Below, piece by piece: positions 44,466-53,591 of a stretch of DNA of 55,146 bases (position 1 is its first letter; every line of letters starts with the position of its first letter). Origin of the DNA: an uncultured Spirochaetales bacterium. GTDB taxonomy: Bacteria > Spirochaetota > Spirochaetia > Sphaerochaetales > Sphaerochaetaceae. Where the stretch lies: the NCBI GenBank assembly GCA_949300325.1, contig CASGDQ010000048.1, positions 1-55,146 of the forward strand. Reading direction: 5' to 3'. Both the position numbers and the translations under genes were made by a program. The notes beneath the pieces are model-generated. The model had not been told where the DNA came from, made no database searches, and was given only the letters and a program-made list of their open reading frames with translations.

Positions 44466-45686
44466 ATGAAAGAAAAGATCATTCTTGCATATTCAGGTGG
44501 ACTTGACACCTCCGTCATACTCAAATGGCTCAGCAACAAGGGCTTCGATGTCATTGCATATGTTGCGAACGTAGGACAGAACGAAGACTTCAAGGCCATC
44601 GAGCAGAAAGCTTACGCCACAGGCGCTTCAAAAGTTTATATCGAGGACCTAAGAAAGGAGCTTGTCACCGATTACATCTATCCTGCCCTCAAATCAAATT
44701 GCATATATGAAGGGACATACATGCTTGGCACCAGCCTTGCAAGGCCCATCATTGCGAAAAAGCATATAGAAATTGCAAAGAAGGAAGGAACCAAATATGT
44801 AGCCCATGGTGCAACCGGAAAGGGAAACGACCAGGTGAGGTTCGAATTCGGCTATTACATGAACATGCCGGATGTAAAGATCGTAAGCCCTTGGAAGGAT
44901 GAGGAATGGCTCAGCCAGTTTGAAGGAAGATCAGACATGCTTGCCTACGCCGAAAAATATGGCATTCCTGTAAAGGCCTCCTTGAAAAAGCCATACAGCG
45001 AGGATGAGAACCTCATCCATATCTCCCATGAGGCGGGAATCCTCGAGGATCCGTCAAAGAGATGTCCTGAAGATGTTTTCTCCCTTACAGTTTCTCCAAA
45101 AGATGCTCCGAACGAGGAATGCCTGCTCGAGCTTGAATTTAAGGCCGGCATTCCTGTCAAAGTCACAAATCTCAAGGATGGCACAACAGTCACCGATCCT
45201 CTTGAAATGATCCTCTATCTCAACAAGATGGGGCACGATAATGCAATCGGAAGGGTCGATATGGTTGAGAACAGGTTTATTGGAATCAAGAGCAGAGGCG
45301 TATATGAGACCCCCGGATGCGAAATCCTTTGGAAGGCGCATCATAATCTCGAAGGGCTTTGCATGGATAAGGAAGCGATGCACCTGAGGGACATGCTCAG
45401 CCCGAAATATGCAGAGCTGATCTACAACGGGTATTGGGGAGCACCGGAATTCAACATGCTCACAGCGCTCTTTGATGAAAGTCAGAAGCATGTTACCGGC
45501 AAGGCCGTAGTTGCTCTTTATAAAGGCAATGTGATCAATGCGGGCATCGAGAGCCCTGAATCGCTTTACAACGAGGATCTCGGAAGCATGGACAAGGCTG
45601 GCGGCTACCACCCCATCGACTGCAAAGGCTTCATCAACATCAATGCAATAAGGCTGATGGCCTCCAGCATGAGGGACAAAAAATAA
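44466..45686 (+). CDS. argG: Argininosuccinate synthase
   Basis: A 406-residue synthase joining citrulline and aspartate with ATP. The ATP loop [16 protein letters not shown] is at residues 7-22. [13 protein letters not shown] and the late [14 protein letters not shown] region are also conserved. I choose the ATG at 44466, with AGGAGA 8 bases upstream, over the earlier ATG at 44433. No argH lies next to it in this window. It is transcribed alone, ending in a good terminator. Confidence 0.96.
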   Translation: MKEKIILAYSGGLDTSVILKWLSNKGFDVIAYVANVGQNEDFKAIEQKAYATGASKVYIEDLRKELVTDYIYPALKSNCIYEGTYMLGTSLARPIIAKKHIEIAKKEGTKYVAHGATGKGNDQVRFEFGYYMNMPDVKIVSPWKDEEWLSQFEGRSDMLAYAEKYGIPVKASLKKPYSEDENLIHISHEAGILEDPSKRCPEDVFSLTVSPKDAPNEECLLELEFKAGIPVKVTNLKDGTTVTDPLEMILYLNKMGHDNAIGRVDMVENRFIGIKSRGVYETPGCEILWKAHHNLEGLCMDKEAMHLRDMLSPKYAELIYNGYWGAPEFNMLTALFDESQKHVTGKAVVALYKGNVINAGIESPESLYNEDLGSMDKAGGYHPIDCKGFININAIRLMASSMRDKK

Positions 45687-45693
45687 GATATCA

Positions 45694-45720
45694 GGGACGC
45701 TTCGGGCGTCCCTTTTTCTT
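45694..45720 (+). terminator. Terminator after argG
   Basis: GGGACGC (45694-45700), loop TTCGG, GCGTCCC (45706-45712), then TTTTTCTT. It starts 8 bases after the argG stop. Confidence 0.95.
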
Positions 45721-45722
45721 AC

Positions 45723-45751
45723 TTGATTTATTGTCAAAAAAAAATTATATT
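45723..45751 (+). promoter_or_regulatory. Promoter of rpsB-tsf-frr
   Basis: TTGATT (45723-45728), 17 bases, TATATT (45746-45751). A transcript starting near 45758 would have a leader of about 94 bases. Confidence 0.65.
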
Positions 45752-45757
45752 AGATGC

Positions 45758-45851
45758 ATCGTGTCTTCAGGACGCGAAATTTCCGCCCGTATGGGTGAGA
45801 TACAGTGTTAGGAAGGATAGAAAAGCTATCCTGGCGTAAGGGAGGATTACT
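45758..45851 (+). promoter_or_regulatory. Structured leader of rpsB
   Basis: Three hairpins can form in order: CGTGTC-ttcag-GACGCG near 45760, CCC-gtat-GGG near 45793, and AGGATAG-aaaag-CTATCCT near 45813. The GGGAGG ribosome-binding site then precedes the ATG by 6 bases. Such leaders commonly let a ribosomal protein repress its own mRNA; S2 control here is inference. Confidence 0.5.
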
Positions 45852-46679
45852 ATGGCAGTAGTAACCATGAAAAGCCTGCTTGAATCAGGCGTACATTTCG
45901 GACACCAGACAAAGAGGTGGAATCCGAAGATGGCCCGCTTCATCTTCACAGAAAGAAACGGGATTCATATCATCGACCTTCAGAAGACTTCAGCATGCAT
46001 AGTTGAGGCCTATGAAGCAGTAAGAGCTCAGGTCAAGAACGGAAAGCAGATCCTTTTCGTTGGAACCAAGAAACAGGCGCAGCAGGCCATCGAAGACGAG
46101 GCTAAGAGATGCGGCATGCCTTATGTTTCAAACCGCTGGCTCGGCGGAATGCTCACAAACTTCACAACAATCAAGAAGTCCGTTGCTAAGCTTAAGAAAA
46201 TCGAAAGGATGGAAGCTGACGGAACATTCGATTCACTTACAAAGAAAGAAGTTGCACTTTTAACAAAGCAGAAGCTCAAGCTCAGCAAGAACCTTGGCGG
46301 AATCAAGGACATGAAGGAGCTTCCGGGCGCACTCTTCATCATCGATACAAAGAAAGAAGCCACAGCTGTTGCAGAAGCAAAGAGGCTCGGCATTCCTGTA
46401 ATTGCAGTCGTCGATACAAACTGCGATCCCACCGACATCGACTACCCGATTCCGGGCAACGACGATGCAATCAGGGCAATCCAGCTTTTCGTTGAAATCA
46501 TTGCAAACGCAGTAATCGATGCTGACAGCGAAGGCGGAATCCAGATCATCGAAAGCCTTGAGGATGAAGAGGAGCTTGCAAAGGCACCTGTCGAGGACAA
46601 GGATAACGAAATCGAAATAGAGGATTTCTCCAACTATGTTCCTGAAGAGAAGGAAGAGACTAAGGAAGACGAGGAGTAA
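45852..46679 (+). CDS. rpsB: 30S ribosomal protein S2
   Basis: A 275-residue S2. Conserved regions include [46 protein letters not shown] and [26 protein letters not shown]-terminal acidic tail (about residues 235-275, Glu/Asp-rich) extends past the usual end. First gene of the rpsB-tsf-frr operon, 3 bases before tsf. Confidence 0.97.
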   Translation: MAVVTMKSLLESGVHFGHQTKRWNPKMARFIFTERNGIHIIDLQKTSACIVEAYEAVRAQVKNGKQILFVGTKKQAQQAIEDEAKRCGMPYVSNRWLGGMLTNFTTIKKSVAKLKKIERMEADGTFDSLTKKEVALLTKQKLKLSKNLGGIKDMKELPGALFIIDTKKEATAVAEAKRLGIPVIAVVDTNCDPTDIDYPIPGNDDAIRAIQLFVEIIANAVIDADSEGGIQIIESLEDEEELAKAPVEDKDNEIEIEDFSNYVPEEKEETKEDEE

Positions 46680-46682
46680 TTT

Positions 46683-47534
46683 ATGGCAAATATCAGCGCA
46701 GCAGATGTAAAAAAGCTCAGAGATGTCACCGGAGCCGGCATGATGGACTGCAAGAAGGCACTCAGCCAAGCCGATGGCGATTTTGCACAGGCTGAAAAGA
46801 TCCTCAAGGAAATGGGTCTTGCAGCAGTCGCAAAGCGTCAGGACAGAGCAACTGAAAACGGAAGGGTTTTCGTAAAGACAGATGGAAAGAAGGCTGTACT
46901 TCTCTCCCTTTCCTGCGAAACCGACTTCGTTGCAAAGAACGATGATTTCGCAAAGCTTGGGCAAGATATGTGCTCTGTCATCCTTGAAAAGGGATATACA
47001 GAGGTCAACGATGAGCTCAAGGGCATGGTCGATGCTCTTATTGCAATCATCAAGGAGAACATGAACATCCAGAAGTTCACAGTCGTTGACATCGACACTT
47101 ATGCTTCCACATACATTCATGGAGAAGGTTCCGTTGCGGTTCTTGTAAATCTCCACTCTGACAAGCCGGAGATCTTTGCAAACGACGATGTCAAGGAATT
47201 CGCACATGACCTTGCTCTCCATGCAGCAGCATTCAAGCCTCAGTATCTTGATGAGAAGTCTGTAGATAAGAGCTATGAGGAGGAGCAGCTTTCCATCTTC
47301 ACAGCACAGGTTGCTCAGGATGAGAAGCTCGCAAGCAAGCCGGACAAGGTAAAAGACGGAATCATCCGCGGCAAGCTCAGCAAGCTTTATAAGGAAATCT
47401 GTTTCACCAGCCAGGCATTCGTCAAAGACGATACAAAGAGCGTTTCTCAGGCTTGTGCAGAAATCAGCAAGAAATATGGTGCGGAATTCAAGATCGTCGG
47501 TTACTGCGTCTACCAGGCAGGAGTGACAGCCTAA
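46683..47534 (+). CDS. tsf: Elongation factor Ts
   Basis: A 283-residue nucleotide-exchange factor for EF-Tu. The N-terminal UBA-like domain has VKKLRDVTGAGMMDCKKAL, and the core carries SCETDFVAKNDDF, the Asp-Phe motif contacting EF-Tu. Full length. It lies 3 bases after rpsB and 11 before frr. Confidence 0.96.
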   Translation: MANISAADVKKLRDVTGAGMMDCKKALSQADGDFAQAEKILKEMGLAAVAKRQDRATENGRVFVKTDGKKAVLLSLSCETDFVAKNDDFAKLGQDMCSVILEKGYTEVNDELKGMVDALIAIIKENMNIQKFTVVDIDTYASTYIHGEGSVAVLVNLHSDKPEIFANDDVKEFAHDLALHAAAFKPQYLDEKSVDKSYEEEQLSIFTAQVAQDEKLASKPDKVKDGIIRGKLSKLYKEICFTSQAFVKDDTKSVSQACAEISKKYGAEFKIVGYCVYQAGVTA

Positions 47535-47545
47535 CGGAGGAAAAT

Positions 47546-48100
47546 ATGCAGAACGTACTCGCAAATTGCGAAGACAGGATGAAAAAATGCATCCTCTCGC
47601 TCACCAACGAGTTCCAGAATCTCAGAACAGGAAGAGCCAATACCGCTCTTTTTGACAAGATCAAGGTGGACTACTATGGTGCAGAGACCCCGCTCAATCA
47701 GGTTGCATCACTTTCCGTCCCCGAGGCCCGTCTTGTTGTGATCCAGCCATGGGACAAGAGCGTGCTTCCTGCAATTGAGAAAGCTATCCAGAAATCCGAG
47801 CTCGGACTTAATCCGAACAACGATGGAAAGCTTATCAGGGTCAACTTCCCTCCCCTCACAGAGCAAAGGAGAAAGGAGCTTGCAAAGCAGGCCAAGCAGA
47901 CAGCGGAAAATGCACGCGTGGCAATCCGCAATGTCCGCAGGGACGCTATGGAAGAGCTTAAGAAGCTTCAGAAGGCAAGCGAAATAAGCGAAGACCAGCA
48001 GAAGGAAGGGGAAACAAAAATCCAGAAGCTTACGGACAACTACATCGCTGAAATCGGCAAGATTTCCGAAGCCAAGGAAAAAGAAATCATGGAAATATGA
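47546..48100 (+). CDS. frr: Ribosome recycling factor
   Basis: A 184-residue RRF that splits post-termination ribosomes with EF-G. Conserved segments are FQNLRTGRANTALFDKIKVDYYG, GLNPNNDGKLIRVNFPPLTEQRRKEL and VRRDAMEELKKL. The ATG at 47546 follows GGAGG by a proper distance; the longer upstream frame lies within tsf. Usually pyrH sits between tsf and frr; here it is absent. Confidence 0.96.
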   Translation: MQNVLANCEDRMKKCILSLTNEFQNLRTGRANTALFDKIKVDYYGAETPLNQVASLSVPEARLVVIQPWDKSVLPAIEKAIQKSELGLNPNNDGKLIRVNFPPLTEQRRKELAKQAKQTAENARVAIRNVRRDAMEELKKLQKASEISEDQQKEGETKIQKLTDNYIAEIGKISEAKEKEIMEI

Positions 48101-48105
48101 TATGT

Positions 48106-48132
48106 GCCGCCGGGAAACCGGCGGTTTTCTTA
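48106..48132 (+). terminator. Terminator after frr
   Basis: GCCGCCGG (48106-48113), loop GAAA, CCGGCGGT (48118-48125), then TTTCTTA. It starts 5 bases after the frr stop. Confidence 0.9.
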
Positions 48133-48162
48133 TACTTTGTCAAATTAAAATCATAAAACAAA

Positions 48163-48191
48163 TTTACTTACACCGCTTTTTCCAATATAGT
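48163..48191 (+). promoter_or_regulatory. Promoter of uppS-cdsA-dxr-rseP
   Basis: TTTACT (48163-48168), 17 bases, TATAGT (48186-48191). The leader of about 55 bases holds a CCTCC...GGAG hairpin and an 8-codon ATG frame ending at the uppS start. No clear ribosome-binding site precedes uppS. Confidence 0.6.
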
Positions 48192-48252
48192 GGTCTGTAT
48201 ATAACCTCCTGTCATGGAGATGTGATTTTCTTAATGGGTTTCGAATACGCAT

Positions 48253-48939
48253 ATGGATAATGAACTTATACATTTGGGCATAATCATGGATGGAAACGGA
48301 AGGTGGGCCAAAGCAAAGGGCCTGCCCAGGACAGCCGGGCACCTTGAAGGACTCAAGGCGCTCAAGAAGGTAATCCGCGGAGCCATCAAAGAGGACATAA
48401 AATATCTTACGGTATACTGTTTTTCAACAGAGAACTGGAAAAGGCCGCCTGAAGAGGTCAAATATCTGATGGCTCTCTTTACAAACAAGATTTATGGAGA
48501 GATCAGGACGTTGGGCGAACTTGGGGTCAGAGTGAGGCTTCTTGGATCTAGGATTGGGCTTCCTGAAAAGGCGCTCGAAGGACTGGATAGGACAGTCGAG
48601 GAAACGAAGAATAATGATAAGATCACCCTTCAGCTTGCTATAAATTACGGCGGCTATGATGAAATAATCAGAGCCGTGAATTCCCTTATCAGGGATGGCT
48701 ACAAAGAGGTGACGGCTGAGCTTATCAGGAGCAGATTCGACAATCCCGACATCCCTGCGGTGGATTTCATCGTCAGAAGTGCCGGAGAGATGAGGCTTTC
48801 AAACTTCCTTCTATTTGATTCCGGCTATTCAGAATTCGGTTTTTATGATAGACTTTGGCCAGATTGGGACGAGGAAATGATCCATACTGTCAAGCAGGAT
48901 TATTTGAAAAGGACCCGCAAATTCGGAGGTTTGGTTTGA
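48253..48939 (+). CDS. uppS: Isoprenyl (undecaprenyl) diphosphate synthase
   Basis: A 228-residue cis-prenyltransferase making the undecaprenyl carrier for cell-wall synthesis. The catalytic loop IIMDGNGRWAKAKG is at about residues 10-23, followed by LTVYCFSTENWKRP and the C-terminal VDFIVRSAGEMRLSNFLLFDSGYSEF. The conserved Arg pattern of the diphosphate site (RTSGExRxSNF) reads RSAGEMRLSNF here. Start ATG is at 48253 by homology; ribosome-binding site weak. It ends in a TTGA overlap with cdsA. Confidence 0.95.
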   Translation: MDNELIHLGIIMDGNGRWAKAKGLPRTAGHLEGLKALKKVIRGAIKEDIKYLTVYCFSTENWKRPPEEVKYLMALFTNKIYGEIRTLGELGVRVRLLGSRIGLPEKALEGLDRTVEETKNNDKITLQLAINYGGYDEIIRAVNSLIRDGYKEVTAELIRSRFDNPDIPAVDFIVRSAGEMRLSNFLLFDSGYSEFGFYDRLWPDWDEEMIHTVKQDYLKRTRKFGGLV

Positions 48940-49772
48940 CTTCGATAGCAAAAAGGATTTTGACGGCGGTAATCGCCCTTCCCCTTCTCTTCTGTCTGGT
49001 CGTATTCCTTCCACAGATGAATCATGCGGCTTTGATGGCTGTAATATTGGCGGCTTCCGTATTCGGTACGGTGGAAATGGCGTCCATGGTTTCAAAGAGG
49101 ATTCCAGTAAGCAGGATCGTATATGCCGCCCCGCTGATAACGCTTTGTGAATATGTCTCAAGGTATTTTTACAATTCGCAGATATACTCCTTCTATATGT
49201 TCACCATACTTTTGGCGATAATCCTCTCGCGCGAGGTGTTTTCGAAAGAGGATGATTTTTCAACAAGGATAGCCGAGTGTGGAGCGGACGTGCTTGTTTT
49301 GTCCTATCCAGGGCTTTTGTCGATTTTCATAGTCGACCTTCTGTTCCTTGAGGATAGCTCTTCGCATATCCTTCTTTATTTCGCACTCGTTTTCGGCTGC
49401 GACACATTCGCGTATTTCTCCGGTTTGCTTTTCGGCAAGAGCAACCGCGGAATAATAAAAGTCAGCCCGAACAAGAGCATTGCCGGATTTGTAGGCGGGG
49501 TGCTTGTTCCAGCGGTGATTGGAGGATGTGCATCATTGCTCTTTCCTAGCCACTTCCACTTCTCCTTTATGGAAGGTTTTTTCATCGGCGCGCTGGTAAG
49601 CATATTCGGAGAGCTTGGAGATCTCGTGGAATCGACATTTAAAAGAAGCGCTGGAATCAAGGACAGCGGCTTCATAATTCCCGGCAGAGGCGGCATTCTC
49701 GATTCTATCGATTCGCTGCTGTTTGCTGCTCCGATCTTCATACTTTCCCTTAAGTTTTTCGACATAGTATGA
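48936..49772 (+). CDS. cdsA: Phosphatidate cytidylyltransferase
   Basis: A 278-residue, multi-spanning membrane enzyme making CDP-diacylglycerol. About seven or eight transmembrane segments. The C-terminal signature reads STFKRSAGIKDSGFIIPGRGGILDSIDSL; the usual PGHGGxxDRxDS has Arg for His and Ser for Arg. The start is the TTG at 48936, overlapping the uppS TGA, with GGAGG 6 bases upstream. Its stop overlaps the dxr start as ATGA. Confidence 0.9.
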   Translation: MTSIAKRILTAVIALPLLFCLVVFLPQMNHAALMAVILAASVFGTVEMASMVSKRIPVSRIVYAAPLITLCEYVSRYFYNSQIYSFYMFTILLAIILSREVFSKEDDFSTRIAECGADVLVLSYPGLLSIFIVDLLFLEDSSSHILLYFALVFGCDTFAYFSGLLFGKSNRGIIKVSPNKSIAGFVGGVLVPAVIGGCASLLFPSHFHFSFMEGFFIGALVSIFGELGDLVESTFKRSAGIKDSGFIIPGRGGILDSIDSLLFAAPIFILSLKFFDIV

Positions 49773-50845
49773 GAAGCATATTGATCCTAGGTGCCACCGG
49801 TTCGATCGGCAGCACCTGCATAAAGGCCATAACTGAAAAAAAGCTTGATTTCAAAATAAACGGACTGGTTTCATTTGCAGATCCCAAAACCGCGATGCTT
49901 GCAAAAGATTTTTCCTGCCCCTATCTCTTGATGAATGGAAAAAAAGATGAGGACTTGTATGCTTTCTTGGATTCCAACAGGGCGGATATCGTTTTAAACG
50001 CTATTGCAGGAAGTGCGGGACTGAAGGCCTCGCTTTCTGTAATCAATCTCAAAATGGACCTTGCCCTTGCAAACAAGGAAAGCATTGTCCTAGGTGGCTC
50101 ATTCCTTTTTTCCGAAGCAGACAGAAACGGCGTCAAAATCATTCCTGTCGACAGCGAGCACAGCTGCCTTTATAATCTCATAAAGGCTTTTCCCGATACA
50201 AAGGAATTGATCATTACCGCATCCGGCGGTCCGTTTTACGATAGAAAAGATACAAGCGGCGTCACGATAAAAGAAGCGCTAAATCATCCCACCTGGAAGA
50301 TGGGAAAAAAGATAACGATCGATAGCGCCACTCTTGCAAACAAGGGCCTGGAGGTGATCGAGGCTGGATTCCTTTTCGGTTTTCCAGCATCTGCAATAAA
50401 AGTTACTGTCCACCGCCAATCAATCGTTCACAGCATCGTAAAGGTGCGTAACGGTGCATTCTATGCCCAGCTTACCCCACCGGATATGACGCTTCCTATC
50501 ATAAGCGCATTAAGCGACGGGAATCTCGATCTTGTGGACATCGTGAAGCCCTTGGATTTTACAAATCTTGATCTGACATTCAGAAGTTGGGACAAAAATC
50601 AGTTTCCTCTTTTAGCTGCAGCCTACTCCTGCCTTGAGAAGAAGCAGGGCTGGCCGATCGCATTCAACATGTCGAACGAGGTCGCTGTGAATGCATTCCT
50701 CTCAGAACGCATAAGCTATAACCGTATATCAGAGATTGTATTGAACGTGCTTGAAAAAAACTGGGAAGCTGACATATGCTGCCTTAAGGACATACAGGAT
50801 GTCATGAAAGCTTCTGAAGAATATGCCAGGAAGGAAATATCCTGA
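49769..50845 (+). CDS. dxr: 1-deoxy-D-xylulose 5-phosphate reductoisomerase
   Basis: A 358-residue Dxr, second enzyme of the MEP pathway. The NADPH loop GATGSIGSTC is at residues 7-16. ANKESIVLGG, PVDSEHSCLYN and the ASGGPF substrate region are conserved, and the C-terminal helices are complete. Slightly short for the family (about 380-400) but nothing essential seems missing. It has a 4-base overlap with cdsA and a 1-base overlap with rseP. Confidence 0.95.
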   Translation: MRSILILGATGSIGSTCIKAITEKKLDFKINGLVSFADPKTAMLAKDFSCPYLLMNGKKDEDLYAFLDSNRADIVLNAIAGSAGLKASLSVINLKMDLALANKESIVLGGSFLFSEADRNGVKIIPVDSEHSCLYNLIKAFPDTKELIITASGGPFYDRKDTSGVTIKEALNHPTWKMGKKITIDSATLANKGLEVIEAGFLFGFPASAIKVTVHRQSIVHSIVKVRNGAFYAQLTPPDMTLPIISALSDGNLDLVDIVKPLDFTNLDLTFRSWDKNQFPLLAAAYSCLEKKQGWPIAFNMSNEVAVNAFLSERISYNRISEIVLNVLEKNWEADICCLKDIQDVMKASEEYARKEIS

Positions 50846-52167
50846 TGCTGATGCATCTTCTGCGTTTTATTTTAGGTTTTTTGCTGATAGGCCTTGTCGT
50901 ATTCATCCATGAGCTGGGACATTTTTTTGCCGCAAGACTGCTTAAAGTCGATGTCGAGGTCCTTTCCTATGGCATGGGTCCGAAAGTAATTGCATTCCAA
51001 GGCAAAAACACCGAGTTCCGGATAAGCGCGCTGCCCTTCGGCGGATATTGCCGCATGAAAGGCTCGATAGACCTTTCAAAAGCCCTATCTGATGATAAAA
51101 GAAGCATGGATATCTCGGAAGCCGGCTCATATTTCTCTTCCTCCCCCCTGCGCCGGCTTTTGATTTATTTCGCAGGACCGCTCACCAATTTCATTCTCGC
51201 CTTCCTGCTTTTGTCCTTTTCAGCCGTGCTTCCTGTTGCGCGTATTTCCAATGAGGCCCTGATCGCGCCTACATATCTCTATGCCAAGGTGTTTCCAAAT
51301 TTGAATGTGGTTCAAGACAAAATCCTTCCAGGCGACAAGGTCTTGATGGTCGACGGGGCTGAGGTGAAGGATTACCAGGATTTTGTATCAAAGCTTTCAA
51401 AATCATCCTCCGGCTCAGATCTTGTCATATCACGAAACGGGGAAAAACATGTTGTCCATGTGACTCCGGAATATATCGATGGAAACTACGTATACGGACT
51501 TACGCTTTACCAGAAGCCTATTATTTCAAATCCCTCAGACCCGCAGCTTGAAGAAGGAGATGAGATAATAAAAGTAAATGGACAGGATGTATCATGCACA
51601 CTAGATGTATTCATGATAGATGGAAATGAATTGACGCTCACCATGAAGCGGGATGAAAAAGAGTTCCTCTATAAGACAAATGACAGGACCTTTCCTTTTG
51701 CCTGGAAAAGCGATCTCAAAAGGCTTCCGGATGCATCCGGAATTGCAATCTTTTCCTATGGGATTGATAATGCATGCAACTACTTCATCACAACACTGGA
51801 GACGCTTGGAGCACTCATATGCTTCAACGTAGATGATGCAAGGATGGTTATAACAGGACCTGTCAAGGCCGCACAAAACATCGGAAACATTTCCATGCTC
51901 GCCTTCACCTACAGCGCAAATGATGGAATCAGGACCATGTTTCATCTGCTTGCAGTAGTTTCAATCAGCTTATGCATCGGAAACATACTGCCGATCCCGA
52001 CCTTTGACGGTGGGCAGATGCTGATCAATGCAGCTGAGATCATAAAAAGAGGCAACCTTAAACCAAAGACATACGTATGCCTGCAGATTTTCGGCATGCT
52101 CATGGCTGTGCTCATAATGGTGATGATGTATTCTTTGGATATAAAAGCGTTCTTCTTCAGAGCCTGA
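50845..52167 (+). CDS. rseP: Site-2 membrane metalloprotease RseP
   Basis: A 440-residue membrane zinc protease. The zinc motif HELGH (HExxH) is in the first transmembrane helix (about residues 23-27). One clear PDZ-like domain (about 155-230) follows, with LNPIPxxDG-type NILPIPTFDGGQ near residue 380 giving the third ligand. It cleaves anti-sigma factors or signal-peptide remnants in other bacteria; the target here is unknown. The position after cdsA-dxr is common. Its stop directly abuts the dnaB stop. Confidence 0.92.
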   Translation: MLMHLLRFILGFLLIGLVVFIHELGHFFAARLLKVDVEVLSYGMGPKVIAFQGKNTEFRISALPFGGYCRMKGSIDLSKALSDDKRSMDISEAGSYFSSSPLRRLLIYFAGPLTNFILAFLLLSFSAVLPVARISNEALIAPTYLYAKVFPNLNVVQDKILPGDKVLMVDGAEVKDYQDFVSKLSKSSSGSDLVISRNGEKHVVHVTPEYIDGNYVYGLTLYQKPIISNPSDPQLEEGDEIIKVNGQDVSCTLDVFMIDGNELTLTMKRDEKEFLYKTNDRTFPFAWKSDLKRLPDASGIAIFSYGIDNACNYFITTLETLGALICFNVDDARMVITGPVKAAQNIGNISMLAFTYSANDGIRTMFHLLAVVSISLCIGNILPIPTFDGGQMLINAAEIIKRGNLKPKTYVCLQIFGMLMAVLIMVMMYSLDIKAFFFRA

Positions 52168-53586
52168 TCAACGGGACTTGGTGACTTCTTTCTTAGGTTC
52201 TATGAAGAGGTTCTTATCCTGGACAATTTCCTCAAATGATGTGATTTCTCCGATGTATCCAAGATATATTGTACCGGTCCGGCCGTTGCGGTTTTTTGCA
52301 ATCAGAAGCTTGGAAGACTGAACGCGGGCCTTTCCTGTGCTGTCTTTCTGAAGCTTTGCCCTCTCCTCATCGCTTATGTCGGTGAGATTGGTTCTTCTAT
52401 GGATGAACATGACGACGTCCGCATCCTGCTCGATCGATCCTGAATCTCTGAGGTTGTTAAGCTGCGGTTCCTGATCTGCAGTATCACGTGAAACCTGACA
52501 AAGGACGACAATTGGAATCTTGAGCTCCCTCGCCAGCTGCTTGAGGCTCTTAGAGATCCTTCCAACCTGCTCATGCCTGGGCACGGATGGATCCATCCCG
52601 CTTTCGATCAGCCCAATGTAGTCGATGAAGATGCATTGTATGTCCTTCTCCCTGCATAACATCCTTGCTCTGCTTCTGAGATCGCTGAGCTTCATATTCG
52701 GCTCATCGACAAGATAGAATTCGCTCTGATAGATCCTGTCTGCCGCAGCGCTTATGTCATCGATATCCTTCTGGCTCATATTGCCGCTGAACATCTTGGA
52801 AAGCTCAACCTTGCTCAGGCAGGACAAAAGACGCATTATTATCTGGTCGGCAGGCATCTCAAGGGAGAAAAAAGCGACCCTGGTACCCTTTCTGAGCATG
52901 TTTCTTATGAGGGAAACGGCAAGTGCAGTCTTACCGACGCTTGGACGAGCGGCAATGATTATATAATCACTTTTCTGAAATCCCCCATTGGTATAATTAT
53001 TCAGATAATCATACCCGGTATCCAGATTCTCATTGACATATTCCCCATCCATTTTCAGCAGAAGGGTTTTGATAACATTATTGATGCCTTCATTGATCTT
53101 ATATGCATCGCTTGTGACAGGATTAGACCGCTGGCTTATCTCTCCAAGCCTTTGCTCCACGTCATCCAAAACGGTATAGATGTCCTTGCTTTCCTCGAAA
53201 GCATCGACAGCTATCTCGCTCGAGGTTTCGATCAAAGCTCTTCGGACAGCGCATTCCCTAATGAGGCCTGCATAAAATTCAATGTTGGAATAAATGGAAT
53301 AAACGTCGGAAAGCTCTGCAAGATATGCAGCGCCGCCGGCCTTATCTAAAAGATTTTTTTTGGATAAGAAATCGAACAGGCTTACCTGATCGATCTCAAC
53401 AGTGTTCATCAGTTTCATATCTGCTATTGCAGAATAGATGACCCTGTTGGCAGGATGATAAAAATCCTGGCTGCTTAAAAGGGGGCTTACCTTGTCGTAA
53501 GCCTCCTTATGCATCATAAGGGCGCTGAGAACCGATTTCTCGGCCTCATCATTATGTGGAGGAACCCTCGTATTCCCAGTACCCAT
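52168..53586 (-). CDS. dnaB: Replicative DNA helicase
   Basis: A 472-residue hexameric helicase. The N-terminal DnaG-interacting domain (residues 10-110) starts PPHNDEAEKSVLSALMMHKEA. The RecA-like domain has Walker A RPSVGKTALAVSL, FFSLEM, IFIDYIGLI (Walker B), and DLRDSGSIEQDADVVMFIHR. No intein. The ATG has GAGGAG 8 bases upstream, inside the end of rplI. It is the last gene of the rplI-dnaB unit and meets rseP end to end. Confidence 0.96.
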   Translation of the reverse strand: MGTGNTRVPPHNDEAEKSVLSALMMHKEAYDKVSPLLSSQDFYHPANRVIYSAIADMKLMNTVEIDQVSLFDFLSKKNLLDKAGGAAYLAELSDVYSIYSNIEFYAGLIRECAVRRALIETSSEIAVDAFEESKDIYTVLDDVEQRLGEISQRSNPVTSDAYKINEGINNVIKTLLLKMDGEYVNENLDTGYDYLNNYTNGGFQKSDYIIIAARPSVGKTALAVSLIRNMLRKGTRVAFFSLEMPADQIIMRLLSCLSKVELSKMFSGNMSQKDIDDISAAADRIYQSEFYLVDEPNMKLSDLRSRARMLCREKDIQCIFIDYIGLIESGMDPSVPRHEQVGRISKSLKQLARELKIPIVVLCQVSRDTADQEPQLNNLRDSGSIEQDADVVMFIHRRTNLTDISDEERAKLQKDSTGKARVQSSKLLIAKNRNGRTGTIYLGYIGEITSFEEIVQDKNLFIEPKKEVTKSR

Positions 53587-53591
53587 TATGC

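Noticed and set aside
46260..47564. A 434-codon open frame on the minus strand opposite rpsB and tsf
   Set aside because: Antisense shadow of two clear ribosomal genes; Leu/Cys-rich composition is typical of such shadows.
48226..48262. An 8-codon ATG frame before uppS as a regulatory leader peptide
   Set aside because: It has no ribosome-binding site at a proper distance and no codon run pointing to an attenuator; kept only as a note in the promoter entry.
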